The notes under the pieces were generated by a model, which was not told where the DNA came from, did no database searches, and saw nothing but the letters and a program-made list of their open reading frames with translations. The translations under genes were made by a program, and so were the position numbers. A stretch of DNA of 64,000 nucleotides from Clostridium sp. AM58-1XD (GTDB taxonomy: Bacteria; Bacillota; Clostridia; Lachnospirales; Lachnospiraceae): contig NZ_QSDR01000002.1 in the NCBI RefSeq assembly GCF_003464085.1, forward strand, positions 124,001 to 188,000, given 5' to 3'. This document shows positions 9,701 through 18,930 of this stretch, one piece after another (position 1 is the first letter of the stretch; every line of letters begins with the position of its first letter).

Positions 9701-11261
9701 TTTCAAAAGGGATTGGCACATCCGGATTGACAAATGTGCTGAACCGGTCCGTAATCTGTCCTTCCTTCACCTTTACGGCGCCGATTTCAATAATTCTGTT
9801 CTTCTCCGGACTCAGTCCCGTCGTCTCCAAGTCGAATACGACGTATGTATCTTCAAAGCTCTGCCCTCTCTGGTTCTCCACCATCTCCTTGACGTCGTCC
9901 ACCAGATATCCTTCCACTCCGTACAGCACTTTGAAGGTGTCGCCTTTGTCCAGGGCGTGATTGGCATCCGGGAAAGACTGGACGCAGCCGTGGTCTGTCA
10001 CGGCAATTGCCGGCATTCCCCACTTCTTGGCTCTCTTGATAATATCCTTCACCTCGGAAACGCCGTCCATATCGCTCATCTTTGTATGGCAGTGAAGCTC
10101 CACCCGTTTTTCCAGGCTGTTGTCCGATCTTTTTCCTGTAAAATCTTCACATTTTTTAATTCCGACAACAGACCCCAGAGTCAGTTCTCCGTCAAACTTG
10201 TCGATTGTGGTAACGCCCTTCACCTTAATGAAGCTTCCCTCACTGACCGCCGCTTTTACATCGTCCAGCATATCTTCCCGCGGAAACATTTTAATCGTCA
10301 TGGTGTCGGTAAAATCCGTCACGTCAAAGATCACAAGAGTGCGGCCGCTCCTCAGCTCCCTCAGATCCTTCGCTATGATCTTGCCGCGGAGCACTACTTC
10401 ACCGATCTCCCCGTCAATCTTGTCAATCTCTATCATTCCATCGTCTTCAAAATCGCGGCCGTACAGCACATCCGGATTATCCGCCTTTCTGTATGTCCGC
10501 CTGAATTCCTTTTTCCCGTCCTGAAATCCCTTTTTAAATCCCTGCCTGCCCGCCATTTTACCGGCAGGAGCCGCTTCCGCCTTCTTTTTCTTATCGGACT
10601 CCGGAGCAGACGGCTTTTCTTCGCCCTGTGCATGAGGCACAGCCGCGCCTTCCTCAAACGGCACTTCGGCCTCATCTCCAACAGCGGAACGCCTGGCTAT
10701 TTCCATAACCTCCCGCTGCATCTGGGCTTCCTTCAGCGCCTTTTTCCGGTCAGGCTGCGGAACCACATATTCGTATTCCACTTCCATCGGAAGTCCGCAG
10801 CGCTCATGAAACACCTTTTCCAGCACCCGTTTGAGCTCTCCAGACTTTTCCCTGTTTACCATTGTGTCTTCCACCGTCATATGGAGCACCTCAGGATTTG
10901 GAAAACTGAAATTTGTCTTTCTGAAGATATTGTATTCAATGATACTGTAGTTTTTAAGCTCCAAAAGAAGGCTGTCACGGTATACCTGAAGCAGCTTCTC
11001 CGGGGTATACTGGCCTGACAGCCTGTATTTTTCCATTATTTTAATTGAAAGCTTCTTGCCGGGAAACAGCTGTTCTCTGATCCCCGTCTCAAGAGCGTAT
11101 ATATTTTTTTTGTGGATGAGCCTGGAACTGACAATATAGATGCGCAGGGCACTCCTGTCCCGCGGCGTGGATACCTTTTCCACGTCCACCATGGACATGA
11201 GGCCCTTCATCTCTTCGGTCATATGTAAATCAGGAAATACATCCAGGAATTTCTTTGCCAT
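6768..11261 (-). pseudogene. polC: DNA polymerase III alpha subunit, Gram-positive PolC, broken by two frameshifts
   Basis: PolC is the essential replicative polymerase of low-GC Gram-positives. Three frames line up end to end. 9120-11261 holds the N-terminal region, OB fold, PHP domain (HCHTKMSDMDG) and DEDD exonuclease (FDLETTGLSP, HNASFD, HRAVDDA). 8732-9058 plus upstream codons gives the start of the polymerase region. 6768-8705 holds the palm, with catalytic PDIDLNF, and the rest. A lost T near 8736 (GTTGTAGTT read as GTGTAGTT) and a net loss of two bases near 9142 (GAA-GGC-CTG read as GAAGCTG) restore one frame of about 1498 residues, the family length. The gene ends the pyrH-to-polC operon. 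An essential gene with two breaks points to sequence error. Confidence 0.93.
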
Positions 11262-11305
11262 TTACTCTATCACCTGTCGATCTGCAATTTTCTGCAACAT
11301 GTTTC

Positions 11306-12382
11306 TCAGTTCTCCATATGCCTGGAGGCAGCCATGTCTTCCAGTTCACTCCGAAGTACGGAAAGCAGCTCTGCCTCCGGCACCTTCCTCACGACTTCTC
11401 CCTTTTTGATCAGAAGTCCTTCACCGATCCCGCCTGCAATGCCGATATCTGCTTCTCTGGCCTCTCCTGGTCCGTTAACAACACATCCCATGACTGCCAC
11501 TTTGATATTCAGTTCGTCGAATTCAGAGGTCATATTTTCTACCTGATTTGCCAGGCCGATCAGATCAATCCTGGTCCTTCCGCAGGTGGGGCAGGAAACG
11601 ACTTCAATTCCGCCCTTTCTCAATCCCAGCGTTTTGAGAATCAGTTTCGCAGACTTGATCTCTTCCGCCGGATCACCGGTCAGCGAAACGCGGATAGTGT
11701 CTCCGATTCCTTCATGCAGGATAATCCCAAGTCCTACCGCAGATTTAATATTGCCTGCCGTCAGGGTTCCCGCCTCTGTTATGCCTACGTGAAGAGGGTA
11801 GTTCGTCTGTTCGGCGATCATCTCATGTGCCTTTACGCACATCATAACGTCAGAAGATTTTATGCTGATCACCAGGTTGTCGTATCCCATATCTTCTATC
11901 ATTTTCACCTTATCCAGAGCACTTTCCACAAGTCCTCCGGCCGTAACGCCGCCGTATTTTTCCAGCAGGTGTTTTTCCAGGGAACCGCTGTTTACTCCTA
12001 CCCGGATCGGAATATTCCGTTCCTTCGCCTTATCCACAACGGCCCTGACACGATCCAGGCTTCCGATATTGCCCGGATTGATCCTGATTTTATCAGCTCC
12101 GTTTTCTATGGCGGCAATGGCAAGCCTGTAGTCGAAATGAATGTCGGCTACCAGCGGAATGTGGATCTGCTTCTTGATGTCGCCAAGCGCTTCTGCCGCC
12201 TCCATCGTAGGAACGGCGACGCGGATGATTTCACATCCGGCCGCCTCCAGTCTGTGAATCTGCTCCACAGTTGCCATGCTATCTTCCGTCTTCGTATTGC
12301 ACATGGACTGGATGAGAACGGGATTTCCTCCGCCGATCACCCTGTCTCCAATTGTAATCACTTTTGTATGGTCGCGTTTCAT
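11306..12382 (-). CDS. ispG: (E)-4-hydroxy-3-methylbut-2-enyl-diphosphate synthase
   Basis: A 358-residue iron-sulfur enzyme of the MEP isoprenoid pathway that converts methylerythritol cyclodiphosphate to HMBPP. The [4Fe-4S] ligands are Cys264 and Cys267 (SCPTCGRT) and Cys300 (MGCVVNGPGEA), with catalytic Glu307. The N-terminal TIM-barrel segment (VLIQSMCNT, VADIHFDYRLA, RINPGN) is intact. It sits between rseP (11-base gap) and polC (44-base gap) in the conserved operon. Confidence 0.97.
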   Translation of the reverse strand: MKRDHTKVITIGDRVIGGGNPVLIQSMCNTKTEDSMATVEQIHRLEAAGCEIIRVAVPTMEAAEALGDIKKQIHIPLVADIHFDYRLAIAAIENGADKIRINPGNIGSLDRVRAVVDKAKERNIPIRVGVNSGSLEKHLLEKYGGVTAGGLVESALDKVKMIEDMGYDNLVISIKSSDVMMCVKAHEMIAEQTNYPLHVGITEAGTLTAGNIKSAVGLGIILHEGIGDTIRVSLTGDPAEEIKSAKLILKTLGLRKGGIEVVSCPTCGRTRIDLIGLANQVENMTSEFDELNIKVAVMGCVVNGPGEAREADIGIAGGIGEGLLIKKGEVVRKVPEAELLSVLRSELEDMAASRHMEN

Positions 12383-12393
12383 CTGTTATCCTC

Positions 12394-13464
12394 CTAGAAA
12401 AAACTGCGTATATCGTTAAACAGCACAAATACCATCAGCACCATCAGACAGGCCAGGCCGGCCATGTGTACCATTCCTTCCTTCTCCCTGTCGATCGGCT
12501 TTCCCCGTATAAGTTCGATGAAGAGAAAGACAAGCCGTCCCCCGTCCAGCGCCGGTATGGGCAGAAGGTTCATAATTCCCAAGCTGGCGCTGAGAATCAG
12601 GCACCAGTAGGAAAGGGTGAGCAGCATCGTAGGAACGCCGATTTCCCGGCTCTCTCCCACACTTCCGCCAATCATGGAAACGATTTTCACCGGCCCTGCT
12701 ACGGCTTCCCCCACCGCCACCTGGCGGCTGAAAAGCATTTTCAGGCTTTCAAACGTAGAGCGGATGCAGTAGTCGATTTCGTATGCGCTGAAGGTTAGAA
12801 CCTCGCCTATGCCCTTGGGTTTTTCATATGCATTATAAAACTGCAGGCCTATTACATAGCTGTTCTGTTCTTCCGAATACTCCGGCTTCAAAACTGCCGT
12901 CTTCTCTTCATAGCGGCCGCCCGACTTCCAGTCTCCATCTGCAGCTCTCTGATACGTGACAGTGATCTCCTCCCCTGCATGGGACATGGTATAGAGCAGC
13001 ACATCCCTGTAGGTCGAAATCTTCTGATTATTCATTTTCACAATCTTGTCGCCCTGACGGATATCGGTCTGGGAAGCAGGAAGCCCTTCCGTCACCCCAT
13101 AGACATAGGGCGTATCACGGCCGATGTTTACCGTAATGACCATTGCGAACAAAAATGCCAGAACAAAGTTGAAAAACGGCCCGGCGAATATAACGGATAT
13201 TCTGCCCCAGACCGGCTTATTATTAAATGCCTTCGGATCCGATTCATTCTCATCTTCTCCCAGCATCATACATGACCCGCCAAAGGGCAGGGCCTTGATG
13301 GAATACCGCGTTTCTCCCTTTTGAATGCTGACAATCCTCGGTCCCATACCGATGGAAAATTCTACAACCCCGATCCCGTTCATCTTTGCCAGTAAAAAGT
13401 GTCCGAACTCATGTATCAGCACAATCAGTCCAAACACCAGGATTGCCAAAACAATATTCAGCAA
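12394..13464 (-). CDS. rseP: Intramembrane site-2 zinc protease RseP
   Basis: A 356-residue membrane metalloprotease. The zinc motif HEFGH is at residues 18-22 in the first membrane segment. A PDZ region lies around residues 115-200 (GLPASQTDIRQGDKIVKMN). The second active-site motif ALDGGR lies in the third membrane segment, and a further hydrophobic stretch follows near the C-terminus. Proteins of this family cleave membrane-bound anti-sigma factors and signal-peptide remnants. It starts one base after dxr ends and is followed by ispG. Confidence 0.95.
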   Translation of the reverse strand: MLNIVLAILVFGLIVLIHEFGHFLLAKMNGIGVVEFSIGMGPRIVSIQKGETRYSIKALPFGGSCMMLGEDENESDPKAFNNKPVWGRISVIFAGPFFNFVLAFLFAMVITVNIGRDTPYVYGVTEGLPASQTDIRQGDKIVKMNNQKISTYRDVLLYTMSHAGEEITVTYQRAADGDWKSGGRYEEKTAVLKPEYSEEQNSYVIGLQFYNAYEKPKGIGEVLTFSAYEIDYCIRSTFESLKMLFSRQVAVGEAVAGPVKIVSMIGGSVGESREIGVPTMLLTLSYWCLILSASLGIMNLLPIPALDGGRLVFLFIELIRGKPIDREKEGMVHMAGLACLMVLMVFVLFNDIRSFF

Positions 13465-13465
13465 A

Positions 13466-14608
13466 TTACCACCTGCTTTCTATATATTCATACGTTTCCT
13501 GTTCCGTTTCCAATATTTCGTCTACGCTGGGAGAAGCGATCCGCCTGTGATGCTCCATCGCTCCCTCAATCATATCAGTAATCGTAAGGTAATCAATCTT
13601 TCTGTCCAGGAATTTACCTACTGCCATTTCATTGGCCGCATTAAAGACCGCAGGCACAGAGCCGCCCGCCCGGCCTGCCTCATATGCCAGCGACAGCCCT
13701 CTGAAGTTTTCAAAATCAGGTTTTTCGAAACTCAGTCCGCAAAGCTTGGAAAAATCCAGCCTTTCTCCCGGCAGATACCGCCTTCTCGGGTAATAAAGAG
13801 CATATTGGATCGGAAGCTTCATATCCGGCGTTCCCAACTGGGCGATCACGGCTCCGTCATCGAATTCCACCATGGAATGAATGACGCTCTGAGGCTGAAC
13901 CACCACTTCCACCTGATCCATTTCCACTCCGAACAGCCATCTCGCTTCCATTACTTCCAGCCCTTTATTGACCATTGTCGATGAATCGACCGTAATTTTT
14001 CTTCCCATAGACCAGTTGGGATGTTTCAGCGCATCTTCTACCTGAATTTCCTTCATCTGCGCCCTTGTCATTCCGCGAAACGGACCGCCGGAAGCCGTCA
14101 GAAGGATTTTGTGCACCCTGTTTCCTGTCTCACCGTTCAGACACTGGAAAATAGCGCTGTGCTCGCTGTCCACAGGAAGCAGGCGGACTCTGTATGCCTT
14201 TATCAGAGGCATAATGATGTGGCCTGCCGTGACAAGTGTCTCTTTATTTGCAAGGGCAATATCCTTTCCTGCCTTAATTGCAGCTATCGTCGGGCGTATT
14301 CCGATCATCCCCACAATCGCCGTCACCAGGATCTGAGCTTCCGGTTCCTCTGCAATCTGAATCAGACCGTCCATTCCGGAAAATACGCGCACATTCGTAT
14401 CGTTTACTCTCAGCCGCAGTTCTTCCGCCTTATCCTTTGACCAAACAGCCGCAAATCTCGGTTTGAACTCCCGTATCTGCCGTTCCAGCAGATCGATATT
14501 GCTGCCGGCCGCAAGAGCCGTAACCTGTATATCCTGATTATTTCTCACCACTTCCAGAGTCTGGGTTCCAATCGAACCGGTAGACCCCAGAATTGCTATT
14601 TTCTTCAT
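13466..14608 (-). CDS. dxr: 1-deoxy-D-xylulose-5-phosphate reductoisomerase
   Basis: A 380-residue enzyme of the MEP pathway that converts DXP to methylerythritol phosphate using NADPH. The nucleotide loop GSTGSIGTQ is near residue 8. The active-site segments LLPVDSEHSAIFQCL, TASGGPFRG and HPNWSMGRKITVDSSTMVNKG are all intact, as is the substrate-binding NAANEMAVGKFL loop. Its full length matches the family. With ispG and uppS in the same operon, it links isoprenoid supply to undecaprenyl phosphate synthesis. Confidence 0.97.
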   Translation of the reverse strand: MKKIAILGSTGSIGTQTLEVVRNNQDIQVTALAAGSNIDLLERQIREFKPRFAAVWSKDKAEELRLRVNDTNVRVFSGMDGLIQIAEEPEAQILVTAIVGMIGIRPTIAAIKAGKDIALANKETLVTAGHIIMPLIKAYRVRLLPVDSEHSAIFQCLNGETGNRVHKILLTASGGPFRGMTRAQMKEIQVEDALKHPNWSMGRKITVDSSTMVNKGLEVMEARWLFGVEMDQVEVVVQPQSVIHSMVEFDDGAVIAQLGTPDMKLPIQYALYYPRRRYLPGERLDFSKLCGLSFEKPDFENFRGLSLAYEAGRAGGSVPAVFNAANEMAVGKFLDRKIDYLTITDMIEGAMEHHRRIASPSVDEILETEQETYEYIESRW

Positions 14609-14629
14609 CCGAACTTCCCCCGTCTTCTT

Positions 14630-15430
14630 CTATCGTAAAAATGTCAGGGCAAAAAATATGGCTGGAGCCGTAAAAAGCATGCTGTCAAAACGGTCCAGAA
14701 TACCTCCGTGCCCCGGTATCAGATGTCCATAATCCTTCACGTTGTGGTTTCTCTTCACTGCCGAGGCAGCCAGGTCTCCGATCTGTGAAATCACGGCTGC
14801 GATTCCGCAGGCCAGAGCACATGAAATCTCCGGATTTTCCAGCTCCAGCATATGTCCCTTGAATATAAGTGCGTACACAAAGCCAATAACTGCAGCTCCC
14901 ACCGCTCCGCCTACCGCGCCTTCTATGGATTTTTTCGGGCTGAGTACCGGAGCCAGCTTGTGTTTTCCAAAAAGCATCCCCGTACAGTATGCACACGTAT
15001 CGCATCCCCAGGAGCTGATAAAAATAAGCCATACCAGGTACGCGCCATCCGCCATTTTCCTCGTCTGGTACAGATAGGAGAGCATGACGGCCACATAGAA
15101 CACGCCGAAAAACGCCCCCGTCACTTCGTCCGTCTTGTAAGTTGGAAATGTCATCACATATATGGACATCAGCAGCATAACAGCAGCGATGATGACAAAT
15201 TCCACATGCTGTTTGCCGTCAAACCATAAAAGGCCGTAATATACGGCAGCCAGCAGGTATCCCAACAGTCCCAGCGTATGTTTGTGAATGCCCAGCACCC
15301 GGTAAAACTCAAATAATCCGACAAGGGAAATGATGCCCGTTGCAAAGAAAAGTATACTTCCTCCGCTCACCACTACAAAAAGGGCAAGTAAAACCAGGAT
15401 GATACCGCTCAAAAGCCTTTTTGTAAACAT
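14630..15430 (-). CDS. cdsA: Phosphatidate cytidylyltransferase
   Basis: A 266-residue multi-pass membrane enzyme that makes CDP-diacylglycerol from CTP and phosphatidate, the branch point of phospholipid synthesis. The family signature near the C-terminus is clear (KDYGHLIPGHGGILDRFDS), as is the upstream SWGCDTCAYCTG/GKHKL/SPKKSIEG region. There are about seven hydrophobic segments. It lies between uppS (18-base gap) and dxr (21-base gap) in the operon. Confidence 0.96.
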   Translation of the reverse strand: MFTKRLLSGIILVLLALFVVVSGGSILFFATGIISLVGLFEFYRVLGIHKHTLGLLGYLLAAVYYGLLWFDGKQHVEFVIIAAVMLLMSIYVMTFPTYKTDEVTGAFFGVFYVAVMLSYLYQTRKMADGAYLVWLIFISSWGCDTCAYCTGMLFGKHKLAPVLSPKKSIEGAVGGAVGAAVIGFVYALIFKGHMLELENPEISCALACGIAAVISQIGDLAASAVKRNHNVKDYGHLIPGHGGILDRFDSMLFTAPAIFFALTFLR

Positions 15431-15448
15431 AGGAATCCTCCTCCCGGA

Positions 15449-16177
15449 TTATGATGTTTTTACCCCGCCGAAACGGCGTTCTCTGCTATTATACGCAGCG
15501 ATGGCCTTTTCCAATTCCTCTTTGGAAAAATCAGGCCACAGACAGTCCGTAACATACAGCTCCGTATAGGCCAGCTGCCATAAAAGATAATTGGACAGAC
15601 GCAGTTCGCCGCTCGTGCGGATTAAGAGATCCGGATCCGGAATGTCAGCCGTATCCAGGTAGGAATGAAACACGTTTTCATCCAGTTCTTCCGGATTCAG
15701 TCGGCCGTCTGCAGCAGCTTCTGCAATCTTTCTGGCGGCTCGTACGATCTCGTCCCTGCCCCCGTAATTGACAGCGATCACGAATGTCATTCCCGTATTG
15801 TCCTTTGTCTCGTTTTCCAGGCGATTAATGCCCTCAATAATATCTTTATCAAAACGGCTCCGTTCGCCGATCATTTTCACTCTCACATTATTCTTTCCAG
15901 CGATTTTAAGCAGTCTGACCATATAAAAACGGAACAGCTGCATAAGCGCACCTACTTCCTCAGAAGAACGCTTCCAGTTTTCCGTGGAAAATCCGTAAAC
16001 AGTCAAATACTTAATTCCCATTCTGGCAGCGATCTCCACTGTCTTTTCCACTGTAACACAGCCTTCTTTATGCCCCATGGTACGTGGAAGGCCTCTCTTC
16101 CTGGCCCATCTTCCATTGCCGTCCAGAATCAGCGCCACGTGCTGAGGAATCACCATATTTTCCAGGGTATTTCCCAT
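15449..16177 (-). CDS. uppS: Undecaprenyl diphosphate synthase
   Basis: A 242-residue cis-prenyltransferase that builds the C55 lipid carrier for cell-wall synthesis. The catalytic Asp19 lies in LILDGNGRWARKRG, and other family motifs follow (TVYGFSTENWKR, LLIRTSGELRLSNYLLWQ). The start at 16177 is chosen because GGAGG lies eight bases upstream; the ATG at 16183 is only two bases from that site. The longer open frame to 16321 merely runs through a palindromic repeat. A gap of 284 bases separates it from frr; cdsA follows closely. Confidence 0.96.
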   Translation of the reverse strand: MGNTLENMVIPQHVALILDGNGRWARKRGLPRTMGHKEGCVTVEKTVEIAARMGIKYLTVYGFSTENWKRSSEEVGALMQLFRFYMVRLLKIAGKNNVRVKMIGERSRFDKDIIEGINRLENETKDNTGMTFVIAVNYGGRDEIVRAARKIAEAAADGRLNPEELDENVFHSYLDTADIPDPDLLIRTSGELRLSNYLLWQLAYTELYVTDCLWPDFSKEELEKAIAAYNSRERRFGGVKTS

Positions 16178-16205
16178 TTTCATATCCTCCGTCAAATCAA
16201 AAATT

Positions 16206-16327
16206 AGAGGATGTTGCAAAAAGGAATAGCGCATTGCCTCCGATACCAGATGTAGTGACTTGACCACTGCCTGGAACGGAATCTGGTATCGGCGGCAATG
16301 CGGATTCGACTTTTGCAACACCCTCTT
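16206..16327. repeat. Palindromic repeat element, copy B (frr-uppS gap)
   Basis: About 120 bp with inverted ends (GAGGATGTTGCAAAA against TTTTGCAACACCCTC) and an inner stem (CCGATACCAGAT against ATCTGGTATCGG) around a roughly 30-base loop. Three other copies lie at about 37150, 48049 and 54311. The loop here is the reverse complement of the loop in copy A while the outer arms read the same way. It sits 30 bases upstream of uppS and may form a long RNA hairpin in the operon transcript. Confidence 0.85.
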
Positions 16328-16370
16328 TTATTCTTCTACAGAAAATCCCCTCGGAACCTCTATAGAAGAG

Positions 16371-16433
16371 CAAAGAGTTCGCTAAAGCGAACTCTCGCGC
16401 CGAGCGCGGGAGCCCGGTAAACCGGACTCTTTG
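16371..16433. other. Structured multi-branch element between frr and uppS
   Basis: An outer 8-bp stem (CAAAGAGT 16371-16378, ACTCTTTG 16426-16433) encloses three small stems: TCGC/GCGA, CGCG/CGCG and CCGG/CCGG. The GAGTTCGC/GCGAACTC pairing offers an alternative fold. No T-tract follows, so it is not a plain terminator. It could be an RNA processing site or a repeat element. Function unknown. Confidence 0.5.
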
Positions 16434-16461
16434 TTCCCGCGTTTTATATACCTAAACATGC

Positions 16462-17019
16462 CTATACGGTCATAATTTCCTTTGTCTTTGCCTCTACGGC
16501 CTTGTCGACCTTTTCGATTGCCTTGTCGGTCATCTTCTGGATTTTCTCCTCTGCCTCTTTCAGATCGTCTTCCGATATCTCATCCGCCTTTTCCATCTTC
16601 TTAAACGCTTCGTTGGCATCTCTTCTGATGTTGCGGATTGCTACCTTGGCGCCCTCGCCTTTTTTCTTTACATCCTTTGCCAGCTCTTTTCTGCGTTCCT
16701 CGGTCAGTTCAGGAAAAACGAGACGGATAACAGAGCCGTCGTTTGTCGGATTGATTCCCAGATCAGACGTCAGGATCGCCTTTTCAATCGCCTTCAGCAG
16801 GCTCTTTTCCCACGGCTGGATCACGATCATTCTGGCTTCCGGAATGGAGACATTGCCGACCTGCTGGATCGGTGTGGGAGTCCCGTAGTAATCCACTCTT
16901 AATTTGTCAAGCACCCTTGGATTTGCCCGTCCTGCACGGATGGATGCATATTCGCTTAAAAGCGCATCCAAAGACTTCTCCATCTTGTCTTCATAAATCT
17001 GAAATTTCTCCTTATCCAT
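16462..17019 (-). CDS. frr: Ribosome recycling factor
   Basis: A 185-residue protein that, with EF-G, splits post-termination ribosomes. The family core is intact: [21 protein letters not shown] in the N-terminal helix region, then [16 protein letters not shown], and the C-terminal helices. It begins 13 bases after pyrH ends and shares its transcript. Confidence 0.97.
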   Translation of the reverse strand: MDKEKFQIYEDKMEKSLDALLSEYASIRAGRANPRVLDKLRVDYYGTPTPIQQVGNVSIPEARMIVIQPWEKSLLKAIEKAILTSDLGINPTNDGSVIRLVFPELTEERRKELAKDVKKKGEGAKVAIRNIRRDANEAFKKMEKADEISEDDLKEAEEKIQKMTDKAIEKVDKAVEAKTKEIMTV

Positions 17020-17032
17020 AAACTCCTCCTGT

Positions 17033-17734
17033 TTATACGGTCACTACCGTGCCATTTATTTTTCCCTGCATTGCATTGGCAATGCTGTTCTTCTCATTCA
17101 AATCAAATACCGCCATCGGCATCCGGTGCTCCATGCACATGATGGAAGCAGTCAGGTCTACGACCGCCAGCTTCTTTTCAATGACCTCTTCAATCGTAAT
17201 CGTATCATACTTTTTCGCGTCTGGATTCACCTTCGGATCGCTGTCGTATACTCCGTCAATCGCCTTTGCAAGCAGAATACAGTCCGCATCCATTTCAATG
17301 GCCCGCAGAACAATGCCCGTATCCGTAGAAAAGTAAGGATGACCCGTGCCTCCCGCAAAGAAAACGACCATGCCCTTTTCAAAATATTTATTCGCCCTGT
17401 CCTTGGAAAACAGCTTCGTCATGGAGCCGCATTCAAAGGGCGTCAGAATCTGTGTCATCATGCCTTCCGTACGGAAAATTTCAGACGCGTAAATACAGTT
17501 CATAATCGTGGCCAGCATACCGATCTGGTCTGCCTTCGTACGGTCAATGGCGTTGCTCGTCCTTCCACGCCAGAAATTGCCGCCGCCGATGACAACTCCC
17601 ACCTGAACGCCTGCTTCTACGGAAATCTTCACCTGTTTTGCAACTTCCCTTACCGTATCTTCATCAAAGCCCGTCTTTTTAGAGCCTGCAAGAGCCTCTC
17701 CGCTCAATTTTAACAATACTCGGTTTGTCTTCAT
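17033..17734 (-). CDS. pyrH: Uridylate kinase
   Basis: A 233-residue cytoplasmic enzyme that phosphorylates UMP to UDP. It is an amino acid kinase-fold protein with the expected motifs: [46 protein letters not shown] and DGVYDSDP. It is the first gene of the frr-uppS-cdsA-dxr-rseP-ispG-polC run. In many Firmicutes rpsB and tsf precede it; here a DeoR-type regulator does, and an apparent promoter lies about 220 bases upstream. Confidence 0.97.
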   Translation of the reverse strand: MKTNRVLLKLSGEALAGSKKTGFDEDTVREVAKQVKISVEAGVQVGVVIGGGNFWRGRTSNAIDRTKADQIGMLATIMNCIYASEIFRTEGMMTQILTPFECGSMTKLFSKDRANKYFEKGMVVFFAGGTGHPYFSTDTGIVLRAIEMDADCILLAKAIDGVYDSDPKVNPDAKKYDTITIEEVIEKKLAVVDLTASIMCMEHRMPMAVFDLNEKNSIANAMQGKINGTVVTV

Positions 17735-17953
17735 CTTTTATCTCCCGGTTATTTTATACCATGCGGTGTAATCGGAGCCCGATTATAGCCCAGCTCTTGA
17801 GCCTGTGGCTTACGCCATGCACTCGATTTAGCTGCGCTCCATCTCTTACGCGGGCTGTCCCCTATCATTCTGTCCAGAGAAGTATTCCCTTGCGTGCAAG
17901 ATACGACGTTCCTATTTCTCTGTCCGTTCCGGCATGGTTTTTTGCCTACGCGG
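17735..17953 (-). other. Long structured leader of pyrH
   Basis: Between the predicted promoter and pyrH lies about 215 bases without an open frame. On the minus strand it offers several short stems: TGTCCG/CGGACA enclosing GGCA/TGCC, CTTG/CAAG inside GTAT/ATAC, GGC-GTAA-GCC, and AATCGG/CCGATT close to pyrH. I do not recognise it as a known riboswitch. A regulatory or stability role is inferred. Confidence 0.4.
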
Positions 17954-17959
17954 ACATTA
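17954..17959 (-). promoter_or_regulatory. Extended -10 promoter for the pyrH-polC operon
   Basis: On the minus strand TGGTATAAT forms an extended -10 element (TG-N-TATAAT); the matching -35 (TTTTCA, 18-base spacing) is weak, as is usual for extended -10 promoters. It is the only good promoter between the deoR-type gene and pyrH. Confidence 0.55.
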
Positions 17960-18036
17960 TACCATATAAAATTATTTTTGAAAAGTAGGAACAGTGAGTT
18001 CAGGGACTCGTCCCGGGAGGCGGATTCCGTTCTTTC

Positions 18037-18783
18037 TCAGCTGATTTCTATGATATTTCCGCGTTTCCTGTATTTTTCGTCCACTTTTCTGTTTACGATA
18101 ATACTGGCGGCATCATAGTCCGCAAATTTTACGGGAGAAATCTTGGAAAACTTTGTAGTATCCGCCAGGATATACGCCCTTTCACAGTGCCGGATCGCAC
18201 ATTCCTTAACTTTCCCTTCTCTGATATCCGGCGTTGTAAAACCATACTCCAAATCGATTCCGTTCGTGCCGAAAAATCCCTTTGTAAACCGGTACCTCTG
18301 GAGATCTTCCGTAGTTTTTGCACCGATCAGTGCCTCTGTCACCGCTTTCAGCTCACCGCCCGGAAGGTAAACCTTGAATCCCTTGCTGACAAGGCGCTTT
18401 GCATGCATAAACGCATTCGTAATAAACGTCGTGTTTTTTTCCGTAATAAAGTCGATCATAAAACCTGTAGATGTTCCGGCATCCAGATAGATGAAATCTC
18501 CCGGTTCAATCAGAGAAGCGGCATGCTTCGCAATTGCCAGCTTGTCCTCCCTGTTAATGTCTTCTCGCACCAGCACGTTGGAATCTACAGATGATTTACT
18601 GTCTACGAGAGATACAGCCCCGCCGTGCACTTTAATCAGAAGCCCTTTCTTGTCCAGCATATTCAAGTCTCTGCGCACGGTTGATTCCGAAATTTCCAGT
18701 TGTTCTATAATTTCCTGGACCATTACGCTTCCCTTGGCATTTACCATTTTTAAAATGGCATCAAGCCTGTCTGTAGCCAGCAT
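18037..18783 (-). CDS. DeoR-family regulator of the fructose operon
   Basis: A 248-residue repressor with an N-terminal winged helix (VQEIIEQLEISESTVRRDLNMLDKKGLL, residues about 18-50, shown here only as landmarks) and a C-terminal sugar-phosphate sensor domain (LDAGTSTGFMI, ITNAFMHAKRL, GTNGIDLEYGFT). It is last in the fruK-fruA-regulator operon and is most likely FruR, responding to fructose 1-phosphate. AAAGGAGG precedes the ATG. A 19-bp inverted repeat sharing its motif with sites at the fruK promoter lies 25 bases upstream, suggesting autoregulation. Confidence 0.88.
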   Translation of the reverse strand: MLATDRLDAILKMVNAKGSVMVQEIIEQLEISESTVRRDLNMLDKKGLLIKVHGGAVSLVDSKSSVDSNVLVREDINREDKLAIAKHAASLIEPGDFIYLDAGTSTGFMIDFITEKNTTFITNAFMHAKRLVSKGFKVYLPGGELKAVTEALIGAKTTEDLQRYRFTKGFFGTNGIDLEYGFTTPDIREGKVKECAIRHCERAYILADTTKFSKISPVKFADYDAASIIVNRKVDEKYRKRGNIIEIS

Positions 18784-18807
18784 TATTCTTTTCCTCCTTT
18801 AAACGAA

Positions 18808-18859
18808 AATGACGGATTTTGAAAGTTATATTCTTATCATACTTTCAAAACCCGTCATT
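18808..18859. promoter_or_regulatory. Inverted-repeat operator upstream of the DeoR gene
   Basis: Two near-perfect 19-base arms (18808-18826 and 18841-18859) around a 14-base spacer. Each contains the motif TGACSGNTTTTGAA, also found at 21841-21854 and, less perfectly, at 21906-21918 around the fruK promoter. It lies between fruA and the regulator gene. As RNA it could also act as a hairpin that dampens read-through. Confidence 0.6.
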
Positions 18860-18930
18860 GTCAAAGTTTTATTTAATTTCCCGGAATAAAACGACCGCCA
18901 TGTGCGAAAATACCTCGCCCGGAGTCCCCG

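Noticed and set aside
9558..11018. Plus-strand frame of 486 codons
   Set aside because: It is antisense to polC, rich in His, Arg and Phe as expected from the opposite strand of a real gene, has no ribosome site and no family pattern.
11255..12397. Plus-strand frame of 380 codons
   Set aside because: Antisense shadow of ispG, which has all catalytic residues on the minus strand.
16178..16321. N-terminal extension of uppS by 48 codons
   Set aside because: The extra codons are read through a palindromic repeat, do not match the family, and the good ribosome site sits before the ATG at 16177.
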